Assembly: GCF_004682055.1 (NCBI RefSeq)
Contig: NZ_QUZU01000029.1
Location: 22,439-86,438, forward strand
Source: Pseudomonas kairouanensis
GTDB taxonomy: Bacteria > Pseudomonadota > Gammaproteobacteria > Pseudomonadales > Pseudomonadaceae
Reading direction: 5' to 3'
DNA: 64,000 bases
The notes beneath the pieces were generated by a model, which was given only the letters and a program-made list of their open reading frames with translations, ran no database searches and had not been told where the DNA came from. A program made the position numbers and the translations under genes. Of this stretch, positions 36,084 to 43,455 are shown one piece after another (position 1 is the stretch's first letter; every line of letters starts with the position of its first letter).

Positions 36084-36148
36084 AATCTACCGAGCCCCTT
36101 TAAAAGCGGCCAAGACGCTTTGGCTTTGGGGTGATAAGCCGACCTTAT
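36084..36148 (-). promoter_or_regulatory. LysR-operated promoter of the pxp/acc operon
   Basis: On the minus strand: operator ATAAGGTCGGCTTAT (36134-36148, T-N11-A, perfect five-base arms), CGTCTT 32 bases after the C of CATAAG, TTGGCC (36108-36113), 18 bases, TAGATT (36084-36089). The layout equals that of the promoter at 31401-31465. The start site is expected near 36077. Confidence 0.75.
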
Positions 36149-36154
36149 GACCAC

Positions 36155-37075
36155 TCAAGCCGGGGTGCCACGCATCTGCGCCACCAGCTCCAGCAAGATC
36201 GCCTTGACCGCCTGGGCCGGCACCGACAGCGGCAAGTGCCCGGACAAACACAACGCCAGCGGCGCCTCCACTTCGGGCTCGACGATGCGGCACATCTGCA
36301 CTGCAGGCTCTTGCGCCAACACCCGCGCCGACGATTCGGGGAGGATGGTGGAACCGAAGTGATCGGCCACCGCAGCAGTCAGCGTGGTGGACGACTCGAT
36401 CTCGGCCACCACCCGCGCACTCAGGCCAATGCGCAAGAAGGCTTCGTCGACCATGCGGCGCATCACGTTGTAGGGGCGCGGCAGCAGCATGTCCATGTCG
36501 GCTAGATCCGCCAGGGGGATCTCATTGCGGCCCACCAGCGCCGGGTCGGCACTGACCAGGTACAGCGGCTCGCGCAACAACGAGACAAAACTCAAGCCAT
36601 GCACCTCGCGCCCACCGTAGAGCACAGCCATGTCCATGCGCCCGTTCATGATCAGTTCGCTCAGGGTGGTGCCGAAGTTTTCATTGAGGTACAGCAGGAT
36701 GCCGGGGTGGCGTTCGCGCACGGTGCGCAGCAATGGCAACGACAACGTAGACGCCGCCGTGCCCGGTGCCAGCCCCACCGACACCTGCCCGGACAACGCG
36801 TGGCCGGTGGCGTTGATATCGCTCTGCGCTTGCTCGCATTGGCGCAGGATGATTTGCGCGTGGCCGTAGAGCACCTTGCCGGCTTCGGTGGGGGTGACGC
36901 CGCGCTTGGTGCGGATCAGCAGTTGTTGTTGCAGCTCGGCTTCCAGGGTTGCCAACTGTTGGCTGAGGGCGGGTTGGGCCACATGCAGCACGTCGGCGGC
37001 TTGGGTCATGCTGCCGATATCGACGAGTTTCACGAAGTACTTCAATCGGCGCAGGTTCAAGTGGGCGGTGCTCAT
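36155..37075 (-). CDS. LysR-family regulator of the carboxylase locus
   Basis: A 306-residue LysR-type activator. The winged helix-turn-helix is LRRLKYFVKLVDIGSMTQAADVLHVAQPALSQQLATLEAEL (residues 8-48 or so), followed by the effector-binding domain (GQVSVGLAPGTAASTLSLPLLRTV and onward). The start at 37075 begins the usual MSTAHLNLRRLKYF. It stands directly upstream of the pxp/acc operon on the same strand and is the obvious candidate to bind the three ATAAG-type operators. A small inverted repeat CTTCAT-N9-ATGAAG at 37093-37113 may serve autoregulation. Confidence 0.9.
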   Translation of the reverse strand: MSTAHLNLRRLKYFVKLVDIGSMTQAADVLHVAQPALSQQLATLEAELQQQLLIRTKRGVTPTEAGKVLYGHAQIILRQCEQAQSDINATGHALSGQVSVGLAPGTAASTLSLPLLRTVRERHPGILLYLNENFGTTLSELIMNGRMDMAVLYGGREVHGLSFVSLLREPLYLVSADPALVGRNEIPLADLADMDMLLPRPYNVMRRMVDEAFLRIGLSARVVAEIESSTTLTAAVADHFGSTILPESSARVLAQEPAVQMCRIVEPEVEAPLALCLSGHLPLSVPAQAVKAILLELVAQMRGTPA

Positions 37076-37118
37076 ATGAAGGAAAAATGGTGCTTCATCA
37101 CTGATGTATGAAGATCCC

Positions 37119-37213
37119 AATGTGGGAGGGGGCTTGCTCCCGATAGCAGTCTGTCAGTCACCACCTGCAGTGGCTGACACTCCCTCATCGGGAGCAAGCC
37201 CCCTCCCACATTT
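37119..37213. repeat. REP-like inverted pair
   Basis: AATGTGGGAGGGGGCTTGCT at the left is matched by TCGGGAGCAAGCC with CCCTCCCACATTT at the right. It lies upstream of both the LysR gene and the aminotransferase operon. Confidence 0.85.
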
Positions 37214-37287
37214 GGATCTCCATACATCAGATGGATCTCCAGACATCAGGAGGATTTGCAAAAGGCAGGCCATCTCCTGATCCAGCC

Positions 37288-37302
37288 ATAAGCCTTTGCT
37301 AT
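37288..37302 (+). promoter_or_regulatory. Upstream operator-like site ATAAGCCTTTGCTAT
   Basis: This T-N11-A site has weaker symmetry than the others. It is flanked by AGCCATA-N9-TATGGCT. It lies 94 bases, about nine helical turns, upstream of the operator at 37382, and the ten-base word AGCCATAAGC is repeated at both places. Confidence 0.5.
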
Positions 37303-37381
37303 GGCTACCTCCCAATAACCCTTTCGAGCACCTGCGCGGCGCACGCCTGGCTGGACGCACCCATCCGGTGCACCCCCAGCC

Positions 37382-37447
37382 ATAAGCACTGCCTATCAAA
37401 CCAGAACGATCTCGTCTTATGGCCCCTTCCCCCGCGCCTCGTACTGT
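37382..37447 (+). promoter_or_regulatory. LysR-operated promoter of the aminotransferase operon
   Basis: Operator ATAAGCACTGCCTAT (37382-37396, T-N11-A, four of five arm positions paired), then CGTCTT 32 bases after the C of CATAAG, exactly as in the pxp and SDR promoters, then TACTGT (37442-37447) as probable -10. The start site would be near 37453, upstream of the GTG at 37482. Confidence 0.65.
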
Positions 37448-37481
37448 GGCCCCTGTCAACGCCACCAACGAGGAACGCCCC

Positions 37482-38690
37482 GTGACTGCCTCCCGCATCG
37501 CCGCCCGTGTGCAACGCATCAAACCATCGCCTAGCAGCGCCGCGTCCGACCGCGCCAACGAGCTGCGTCGCCAAGGCCAGTCCATCATCAACCTGGTGGT
37601 GGGCGAGCCGGACTTCGACACCCCCGCCAATATCCGCCAGGCCGCCAGCGCTGCGATTGAACGCGGTGAAACCCGCTACACCCAGAACGCCGGCACGCCG
37701 GAACTGCGCCAGGCCATCGTCGACAAGCTGGCCCGCGAAAACGGCCTGAACTACAGCGCCAGTCAAGTGCTGGTCACCAGCGGCGCCAAGAGCGCGATCT
37801 TCAACGCCTTCGCCGCCACCCTGGGCGCCGGCGATGAAGTGCTGATCCCGGCGCCCTACTGGGTGTCGTACCCGGACATGGTGCTGGCCTGCGAAGGCGA
37901 GCCCGTGACCCTGGCCTGCCCGGAGCACGAAGGCTTCAAGCTGACCCCGGCGCAACTGCGCAGCGCCATCACCGAACGCACCCGCTGGCTGCTGCTCAAC
38001 TCGCCGAGCAACCCGACCGGCGCCAGCTACAGCGCCGCCGAATTGCGCGCCCTGGCCGATGTGCTGCTGGACTACCCCCATGTGCTGCTGATGACCGATG
38101 ACATCTACGAGCACATCCGCTACGAAGGCCTGGACAACCCGCACATCCTGGCCATTGAACCGGCCTTGAACGACCGCACCCTGGTGGTCAACGGCGTGTC
38201 CAAGACCTACGCCATGACCGGCTGGCGCATCGGCTATGCGGCCGGGCCCGCTGACCTGATCGGGGCCATGGCGACGTTGCAATCCCAGTCCACCAGCAAT
38301 GCCTGTTCGGTCAGCCAGGCGGCCGCGCTGGAAGCCCTGAACGGCGACCAACGCTTCGTCAAACACAGCGTCGAGGTGTACCAGCAACGTCGCGACCGCT
38401 GCCTGGACCTGCTCAATGCCATCCCAGGCTTAAGCTGCCGCAAGCCCGACGGCGCGTTTTACCTCTACGTGAACTGCGGCGGCCTGCTGGGCAAAAAAAC
38501 CGCCGAAGGCAAAACCCTCAACAGTGACAGCGAAGTGGTGATGTACCTGCTGGAAAGCCAAGGCGTTGCGGTGGTTGCGGGCACGGCGTACGGCCTGGCG
38601 CCGTTCTTCCGTATGTCGATTGCCACCGACATCAGCACCCTCGACCAAGGCTGCGCACGCATCGCCGCTGCCGTCGCCGCGTTGCGCTGA
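37482..38690 (+). CDS. Class I aminotransferase (aspartate-type)
   Basis: A 402-residue PLP enzyme of the AspC family: NLVVGEPDFDTPANI, TSGAKSAIFNAF, LLNSPSNPTGASYS, DDIYEHIRYEG and the PLP lysine motif NGVSKTYAMTGWRIGYAAG, then the Arg of FFRMSIA. GTG at 37482 has GAGGAACG upstream and lies just after the promoter; the ATG at 37419 would begin within the promoter. It probably moves an amino group on or off an amino acid made by the carboxylase pathway. It starts a plus-strand operon with the pump and porin. Confidence 0.9.
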   Translation: MTASRIAARVQRIKPSPSSAASDRANELRRQGQSIINLVVGEPDFDTPANIRQAASAAIERGETRYTQNAGTPELRQAIVDKLARENGLNYSASQVLVTSGAKSAIFNAFAATLGAGDEVLIPAPYWVSYPDMVLACEGEPVTLACPEHEGFKLTPAQLRSAITERTRWLLLNSPSNPTGASYSAAELRALADVLLDYPHVLLMTDDIYEHIRYEGLDNPHILAIEPALNDRTLVVNGVSKTYAMTGWRIGYAAGPADLIGAMATLQSQSTSNACSVSQAAALEALNGDQRFVKHSVEVYQQRRDRCLDLLNAIPGLSCRKPDGAFYLYVNCGGLLGKKTAEGKTLNSDSEVVMYLLESQGVAVVAGTAYGLAPFFRMSIATDISTLDQGCARIAAAVAALR

Positions 38691-38700
38691 GGACGATGCG

Positions 38701-40233
38701 ATGACCGTGGCGGCCCACCCTCCCCTGAGTTTCAAGCAAGCCTTGCTGGCGATGATCGGTATCTCGTTGGTGCTGATGCTCTCGGCGCTGGACCAGACGG
38801 TGATCGGCAACGCGTTGCCGAGCATCGTCGCCGAGCTCAATGGCTTTGAACTCTATGCGTGGGTCGCCACCGGCTATCTGTTGGCGTCCATCGTCACCAT
38901 TCCGATTTTCGGACGGCTGGGGGATTACTACGGGCGCAAGCCGTTCGTGCTGGCCGCCACCTTGATTTTCACCCTGGCCTCCCTGGCCTGCGCGCTGGCC
39001 AACGACATGCTGGTGCTGGTGATCGGCCGCGCACTGCAAGGCATCGGCGGCGGCATGTTGATAGGTACCGCATTTGCCTGCATCCCCGAGCTGTTCCCCG
39101 ATACCCGTCAACGCCTGCGCTGGCAGATGCTGTTGAGCTCGCTGTTCAGCGTGGTCAATGCGATTGGGCCGGGCCTGGGCGGGTATCTCACCGGGGCCTT
39201 TGGCTGGCGCTCGGTGTTCTACATCAACCTGCCGTTGGGTTGCTTGGCGCTGTTGATTGCCTGGCGCTTCTTGCCTTGGTATCGCCCGCAACACCGGACG
39301 GGCATTCGCCTGGACTGGCCCGGCGCGCTGTTGATCGCCCTGGCCCTGGGCAGCCTGCAATTGTTTGTGGAGTGGCTGGGGCATTCGAGCCTGGCGTTGA
39401 GTGCGGCACTGGGTGTGGGTTGTATCGCGGCGGTGATTGCGCTGTGGCACTGGGAGCGACGCTGCCCGCACGCACTGCTGCCGGCGGCATTGCTGGGGCT
39501 GCCAAGCCTGCGCCTGTTGTTCACGCTGTCGGTGGCGGCCGGGGCGATCATGTTTTCGCTGCTGTTCTACCTGCCTTTGTTGCTGCAAGGCGCTTATGGG
39601 TATTCGCCCCAGGACGCCGGTTTGCTGATCACGCCGCTGGCGCTGAGCATCACCCTCGGGGCCATCGTCAACAGCCGCATCGTCACCCGTTTGCGCAACC
39701 CCAACTATTTGCCCCTGGCCGGTTTTGTCGCGCTGCTGTTGGCGTGCCTGGGGTTGGCGGTGGTCGGGCGTGGGGCGTCGTCTAATGTGCTGCTGGGTCT
39801 GATTCTGCTGGCGGGGTTGGGGCTGGGGTTCATCTTGCTCAACCTCACGGTGTTCACCCAGACGTTGGCCGAGCGCCAGTTTCTCGGGATCGCCACCGCG
39901 CTGACCCAATCCCTGCGCCTGGTCGGCGGTCTGCTCGGCACCGCTGGCATGGGGGTGTTGGTCAACCTGCTCTACAGCGCCAACTTGCAACGGGTGTTTC
40001 TCGCCGCCGATCACGCCGAGGGCATTGCCCAGTACGCCGACCCGCAGGCCCTGCTCCATTCCAATCTTGAGGCCTCACCGTGGCTGAACCTGGCCCGCGA
40101 TGCGCTGGCCCAGTCAGTCGGCGTGGGCCTGTTGCTGTGCGCCGGTATCGGCGTACTGGCCCTGTTCATCCTGTACCGCTTGCCGCCGGTGCGACTGCAT
40201 GTCGTGCCCGCCACTGTTGCTCCTGAAAAATAA
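38701..40233 (+). CDS. DHA2-type MFS transporter
   Basis: A 510-residue, 14-segment MFS protein of the EmrB/QacA drug-exporter family. The start MTVAAHPPLSFKQALLAMIGISLVLMLSALDQTVIGNALPSIVAEL is typical, followed by GRLGDYYGRKPFVL (MFS motif A) and GRALQGIGGGMLIGTAFACIPELF. GAGGA lies seven bases before the ATG. The gene follows the aminotransferase after ten bases. In this locus it could export a toxic intermediate or take up a substrate; the family is mostly exporters. Confidence 0.9.
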   Translation: MTVAAHPPLSFKQALLAMIGISLVLMLSALDQTVIGNALPSIVAELNGFELYAWVATGYLLASIVTIPIFGRLGDYYGRKPFVLAATLIFTLASLACALANDMLVLVIGRALQGIGGGMLIGTAFACIPELFPDTRQRLRWQMLLSSLFSVVNAIGPGLGGYLTGAFGWRSVFYINLPLGCLALLIAWRFLPWYRPQHRTGIRLDWPGALLIALALGSLQLFVEWLGHSSLALSAALGVGCIAAVIALWHWERRCPHALLPAALLGLPSLRLLFTLSVAAGAIMFSLLFYLPLLLQGAYGYSPQDAGLLITPLALSITLGAIVNSRIVTRLRNPNYLPLAGFVALLLACLGLAVVGRGASSNVLLGLILLAGLGLGFILLNLTVFTQTLAERQFLGIATALTQSLRLVGGLLGTAGMGVLVNLLYSANLQRVFLAADHAEGIAQYADPQALLHSNLEASPWLNLARDALAQSVGVGLLLCAGIGVLALFILYRLPPVRLHVVPATVAPEK

Positions 40234-40296
40234 GAAACATTTCACTGCCGCTTTTGACTGCCCTAAAAAAACCAAACACACATGGGGATGACACCG

Positions 40297-41628
40297 ATGG
40301 AGCTTTTCAATCGCGCACCAAAAGTACTCGCCGGCCTTTGCGGCCTGATGATCGCCCAGCAGGGCTACGCCGCAGGTTTTGTGGAAGACAGCAAGCTCAA
40401 CGTGCTGGCCCGCAACTTTTTCAGTAACGCCGACAACCGCAGCGGCGCGGCCGACCCCAACTACACCCAGGAATGGGGCCAGGGTTTCATCGCCAACTTC
40501 GAGTCGGGTTTCACCCAAGGCACCGTGGGCTTCGGTGTGGACGCCATCGGCATGTTCGGCGTGCGCCTGGACTCGGGCAAAGGCCGCCACTACAACCCGG
40601 AAAGCACCGCGTTCAATGGCAATATCTTCCCCACCGACAGCGATGGCCGCGCCGTCGATGAATTCGGCAGCCTGGGCCTGACCGCCAAGGCGCGCTTTGC
40701 CAAGACCGAACTCAAATACGGCACCCTGGTGCCGATGCTGCCGGTGGTGATGTCCACCGACCGCATGCTGCAACAGACCTTCAATGGCGGCCAGGTGCAG
40801 TCCAAGGACCTGGACAACTTCACCTTCACCCTCGGCCAGTTGGAGCATGTGAAGGGCCGCGGGTCGAGCGACCAGATGGGCATGTCGATCCCCGGCGCCA
40901 ACAACGCGCGCACCGGCACTTTCGTCAACAAGTTCTACTACGGCGGCGTGGACTACAAACCCACCAAAGACCTGACCTTGCAGTACTACTACGGCAACTT
41001 GCAGGACTTCTACAAACAGAACTTTTTGGGCCTCAAATACGACTGGAAGGTCGGCCCCGGCACCCTGCGCACCGACCTGCGCCACTTCGACAACCGCTCC
41101 GACGGCGCCAACAGCAACGACCCGGCCTACTACACCCTCGGCTACTACGGCGACGGCGTGACCAAAGGCAAAGTCGACAGCCGCCTGAGCAGTGCGTTGT
41201 TCACCTACCTGGTGGACGGCCACACCATTGCCGCCGGCCTGCAACAGGTGAGCGGCGACAGCGATGCGGTGTGGTTGAACCAGGGTGATGGTTCCACAGC
41301 GTACTTCATGACCGAGTCGATGATCGGCAAATTCCAGCGCGCCGGTGAAACCACCTGGCAAGTGCGCTACGGCTACGACTTCGCCACCGTCGGCGTACCC
41401 GGCCTGAGCTTTATGGGCATGTACGAAAGCGGCTCGAACATCCGCACCCCAACGGGGGATAAAAGCGAGTGGGAACGTAACTTGACCGTGAGCTATGTGA
41501 TCCAGCAAGGGCCGCTGAAGAATTTGAGCATCGCGTTGCGCCATGCGTCGTTGCGTACCGAAGTGACGACTCAGCGGGACAGTGATGAGCATCGGGTGAT
41601 CATCAGTTATCCAATCAGCATTCTGTAA
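40297..41628 (+). CDS. OprD-family outer-membrane porin
   Basis: A 443-residue OprD-type porin. The signal peptide ends at QQGYA and is followed by AGFVEDSKLNVLARNFFSNADN, typical of the family; the barrel ends RHASLRTEVTTQRDSDEHRVIISYPISIL. OprD porins are selective for small substrates (basic amino acids, aromatic acids and others). ATG at 40297 has GGGGA eight bases upstream. As the third gene after the LysR-operated promoter it likely opens the outer membrane to the locus substrate. Confidence 0.92.
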   Translation: MELFNRAPKVLAGLCGLMIAQQGYAAGFVEDSKLNVLARNFFSNADNRSGAADPNYTQEWGQGFIANFESGFTQGTVGFGVDAIGMFGVRLDSGKGRHYNPESTAFNGNIFPTDSDGRAVDEFGSLGLTAKARFAKTELKYGTLVPMLPVVMSTDRMLQQTFNGGQVQSKDLDNFTFTLGQLEHVKGRGSSDQMGMSIPGANNARTGTFVNKFYYGGVDYKPTKDLTLQYYYGNLQDFYKQNFLGLKYDWKVGPGTLRTDLRHFDNRSDGANSNDPAYYTLGYYGDGVTKGKVDSRLSSALFTYLVDGHTIAAGLQQVSGDSDAVWLNQGDGSTAYFMTESMIGKFQRAGETTWQVRYGYDFATVGVPGLSFMGMYESGSNIRTPTGDKSEWERNLTVSYVIQQGPLKNLSIALRHASLRTEVTTQRDSDEHRVIISYPISIL

Positions 41629-41683
41629 AAACGGAACAGTGGTGTGCCTCAGGCGAACACATCACTCAAATCCTGTGGAGATC

Positions 41684-41779
41684 AAATGTGGGAGGGGGCT
41701 TGCTCCCGATAGCGGCGTGTCAGCCAGCGCATCTGTCGCTGACCCACCGCTATCGGGAGCAAGCCCCCTCCCACATTTA
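41684..41779. repeat. REP-like inverted pair
   Basis: AAATGTGGGAGGGGGCTTGC at the left faces TATCGGGAGCAAGCC with CCCTCCCACATTT at the right, just past the porin stop. Confidence 0.85.
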
Positions 41780-41789
41780 AATCGTGTAA

Positions 41790-42041
41790 TTAACGGCTTG
41801 CAGTGCTCGTCTGCTCGCCGCCGTCCTGCATACGATCTGCAAGCAACTGCGCCAACTCAATTAACTGCGCAATACCCAACAACTCCTCGCGCTTTGCACC
41901 TTCCAGATTAAAGGCCAGGTCGCAGCTCAGCGCATTGGCCGAGGCGAGTGTTTCAGTGAGGTTGACCAACAGGTCTTCGGTGCTGATACCGTCGACCACG
42001 GTGAATAGACGGATGGGGGGATTGGGGGTGGGTTTAATCAT
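41790..42041 (-). CDS. DUF6124 small protein
   Basis: An 83-residue protein of the Pseudomonas DUF6124 (former DUF3077) family: MIKPTPNPPIRLFTVVDGISTEDLLVNLTETLASANALSCD, then the helical LLGIAQLIELAQLLADRMQ. AGGAGCTTCACA precedes the ATG. Its function is unknown. Only the part from 42041 is taken; longer in-frame sequence upstream is the leader. The family is abundant in fluorescent pseudomonads. Confidence 0.85.
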   Translation of the reverse strand: MIKPTPNPPIRLFTVVDGISTEDLLVNLTETLASANALSCDLAFNLEGAKREELLGIAQLIELAQLLADRMQDGGEQTSTASR

Positions 42042-42337
42042 TGTGAAGCTCCTAGGGAAAGTGGAGCTGCCACTGATCGCCGCGACGCGAAGTGGGTGGC
42101 AGCTGTACGCAGGTTCGCGGACCGGTCCCCAGGAAACCCGGCATACCCGAAGGTATCCCGCGCACAGCCGCCATAGCGCCGCACAGTAGACGATAAAAAA
42201 GCGCCAACTGAAAGCAGACGATGAGGCTTGGCGTCCATAGGGATCCGGGCCGCGACGCCCGACCACTGAGTTTGCAGCGGTGTACGGAGACTAGAGATCG
42301 AAGTTCCTAGGGGCAACCGCAAATCCTTGTCGGACAT
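42038..42337 (-). CDS. Possible upstream ORF in the DUF6124 leader
   Basis: A 99-codon frame starts MSDKDLRLPLGTSISSL and stops with an ATGA overlap on the DUF6124 start. I recall similar frames (YGGCARDTFGYAGF, LRTAATHFASRRS) in front of other members of the family, but the residues are dominated by the structured leader's sequence. The start has no strong ribosome binding site (AAGAAAC only). It could be a translated coupling ORF or simply a conserved RNA. Low confidence as a protein gene. Confidence 0.35.
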   Translation of the reverse strand: MSDKDLRLPLGTSISSLRTPLQTQWSGVAARIPMDAKPHRLLSVGAFLSSTVRRYGGCARDTFGYAGFPGDRSANLRTAATHFASRRSVAAPLSLGASQ

Positions 42338-42588
42338 TTCTGTTTCTTCGCGTACCTAGCCGAACGGTCAGTTGTTTGGTTTTTCTTCATTGCGCAGCAT
42401 CTTCCTGGCGCCACTTCGGCGCGATTCCCTTTGTAGCGATGCAACACCCAGTTGGTGTCAGAAGTCGCTTATAAATACACGGTCAATGTGGGAGCGGGCT
42501 TGCTCGCGAATGCGGTGTGTCAGTCAACAGATTCATTGGCTGATCTACCGCATTCGCGAGCAAGCCCGCTCCCACAGTTTGAGCTGTG
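42042..42588. promoter_or_regulatory. Structured DUF6124 leader plus gene-free DNA and REP
   Basis: The first 300 bases form a candidate structured leader for the DUF6124 gene. On the minus strand AGCTGCCAC/GTGGCAGCT (42065-42104) can pair, and GATACC-TTCG-GGTATG near 42142-42157 makes a UUCG-tetraloop stem. From 42340 to 42480 nothing was recognised. A REP-like pair ends the stretch. Confidence 0.5.
42485..42577. repeat. REP-like inverted pair
   Basis: AATGTGGGAGCGGGCTTGCT with CGCGAA faces TTCGCGAGCAAGCCCGCTCC with CACAG. It lies at the end of the pfeE gene. Confidence 0.85.
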
Positions 42589-43455
42589 TTATGGCTGGCT
42601 GAGGTGCTCTAGGGTATAGCGCAGCGATGCCGGTAGCATCGGGCCGTGGCTCAGGCCTGGGAATGCCTGATAGTGCACCTTGAGCCCATCCACCTTCTGC
42701 AAATCCCCCAACAGTTTCTTCGCCGCCCCATCCCCTTTCGGCCCACGCTGCATCGACGGGCTCGCCGGTTCCTCATCCCCGCGCATCATCAGCAAGGTCG
42801 GACGTTTGCCCTTGAGGCGTTGTGCCAAGCCATCGGCATGGATCACTCCACCGTTCCACCACAGCGACGGACTGGCGGCGGCGTATTCGTCGAATGCGTC
42901 CGGCCGGGTCATCAGCGTATACAGCACCAACAGCCCACCGTAGGAGTGGCCCCACAGCAACTGGCGCTGGGGTTTTTCTTCCAGGCGCTGGTTGATCAGT
43001 GGGCGGATCTGCTGGGTGAGCAAATCCAGGAACTGGTCCGCCCCGCCACTGGCCACGTCGGTGAGTGGGTCGCGTTGCACCCCCTCGCCTACCTGCGGCG
43101 TGTAGTCGAAGGTGCGCGCAGTGCGTTCGATGCGCAGCGGCGTGGCGTACCCCACCGCCACCAGCACCGGCGGCGTGGGGCTGTGGGACAGGCGGTTGAG
43201 CAGTTGCGTGTCGAGCGCCGCCATGGCCGCGTTGCCGTCGAGCAGGTAGGCCACCGGGTTGGCGGCGCTGACCTTGAGCGGGCGGCCCAGCCAGATGCGG
43301 TAGTGGCGGGCACCGTCGGCGGAGTCCAGTTCCAGGGTGCTGAAGCTGTAGTCGCTGACTTCACGTAATACCGGGGCGTCCATCAACTGATCCGGTGCCG
43401 GTTTGGCCAGCGCACATTGGGTAAACAGCAGCGCGAGGACAATCGCCCGGCGCAT
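42589..43455 (-). CDS. pfeE: PfeE/IroE-type periplasmic siderophore esterase
   Basis: A 288-residue esterase with signal peptide MRRAIVLALLFTQCALA. The catalytic Ser is in GHSYGG (about residue 178), the His in LSHGPML; family-typical YLLDGNAAMAAL and YAAASPSLWWNGG follow the esterase D/IroE pattern. In P. aeruginosa PfeE cuts ferric enterobactin in the periplasm so that iron can be released. ATG at 43455 overlaps the stop of pfeA by one base, so the two are co-translated. Confidence 0.9.
   Translation of the reverse strand: MRRAIVLALLFTQCALAKPAPDQLMDAPVLREVSDYSFSTLELDSADGARHYRIWLGRPLKVSAANPVAYLLDGNAAMAALDTQLLNRLSHSPTPPVLVAVGYATPLRIERTARTFDYTPQVGEGVQRDPLTDVASGGADQFLDLLTQQIRPLINQRLEEKPQRQLLWGHSYGGLLVLYTLMTRPDAFDEYAAASPSLWWNGGVIHADGLAQRLKGKRPTLLMMRGDEEPASPSMQRGPKGDGAAKKLLGDLQKVDGLKVHYQAFPGLSHGPMLPASLRYTLEHLSQP

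Larger units (their letters stand above)
37076..37481. promoter_or_regulatory. Regulatory region between LysR and aminotransferase genes
   Basis: These 406 bases hold the inverted repeat CTTCAT-N9-ATGAAG (37093-37113), a REP-like pair (37119-37213), an upstream operator-like site (37288-37302) and the operator plus promoter of the aminotransferase operon (37382-37447). No gene is seen in it. Confidence 0.7.

Noticed and set aside
37288..37302. A second full promoter of the LysR regulon
   Set aside because: The site has T-N11-A spacing but no CGTCTT block 32 bases on and poorer arm symmetry. It is kept only as an upstream operator candidate of the promoter at 37382.
41684..42577. CRISPR array from repeated GTGGGAG/GAGCAAG words
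   Set aside because: The repeats are inverted pairs of the REP type with unequal spacing, not direct repeats with regular spacers.
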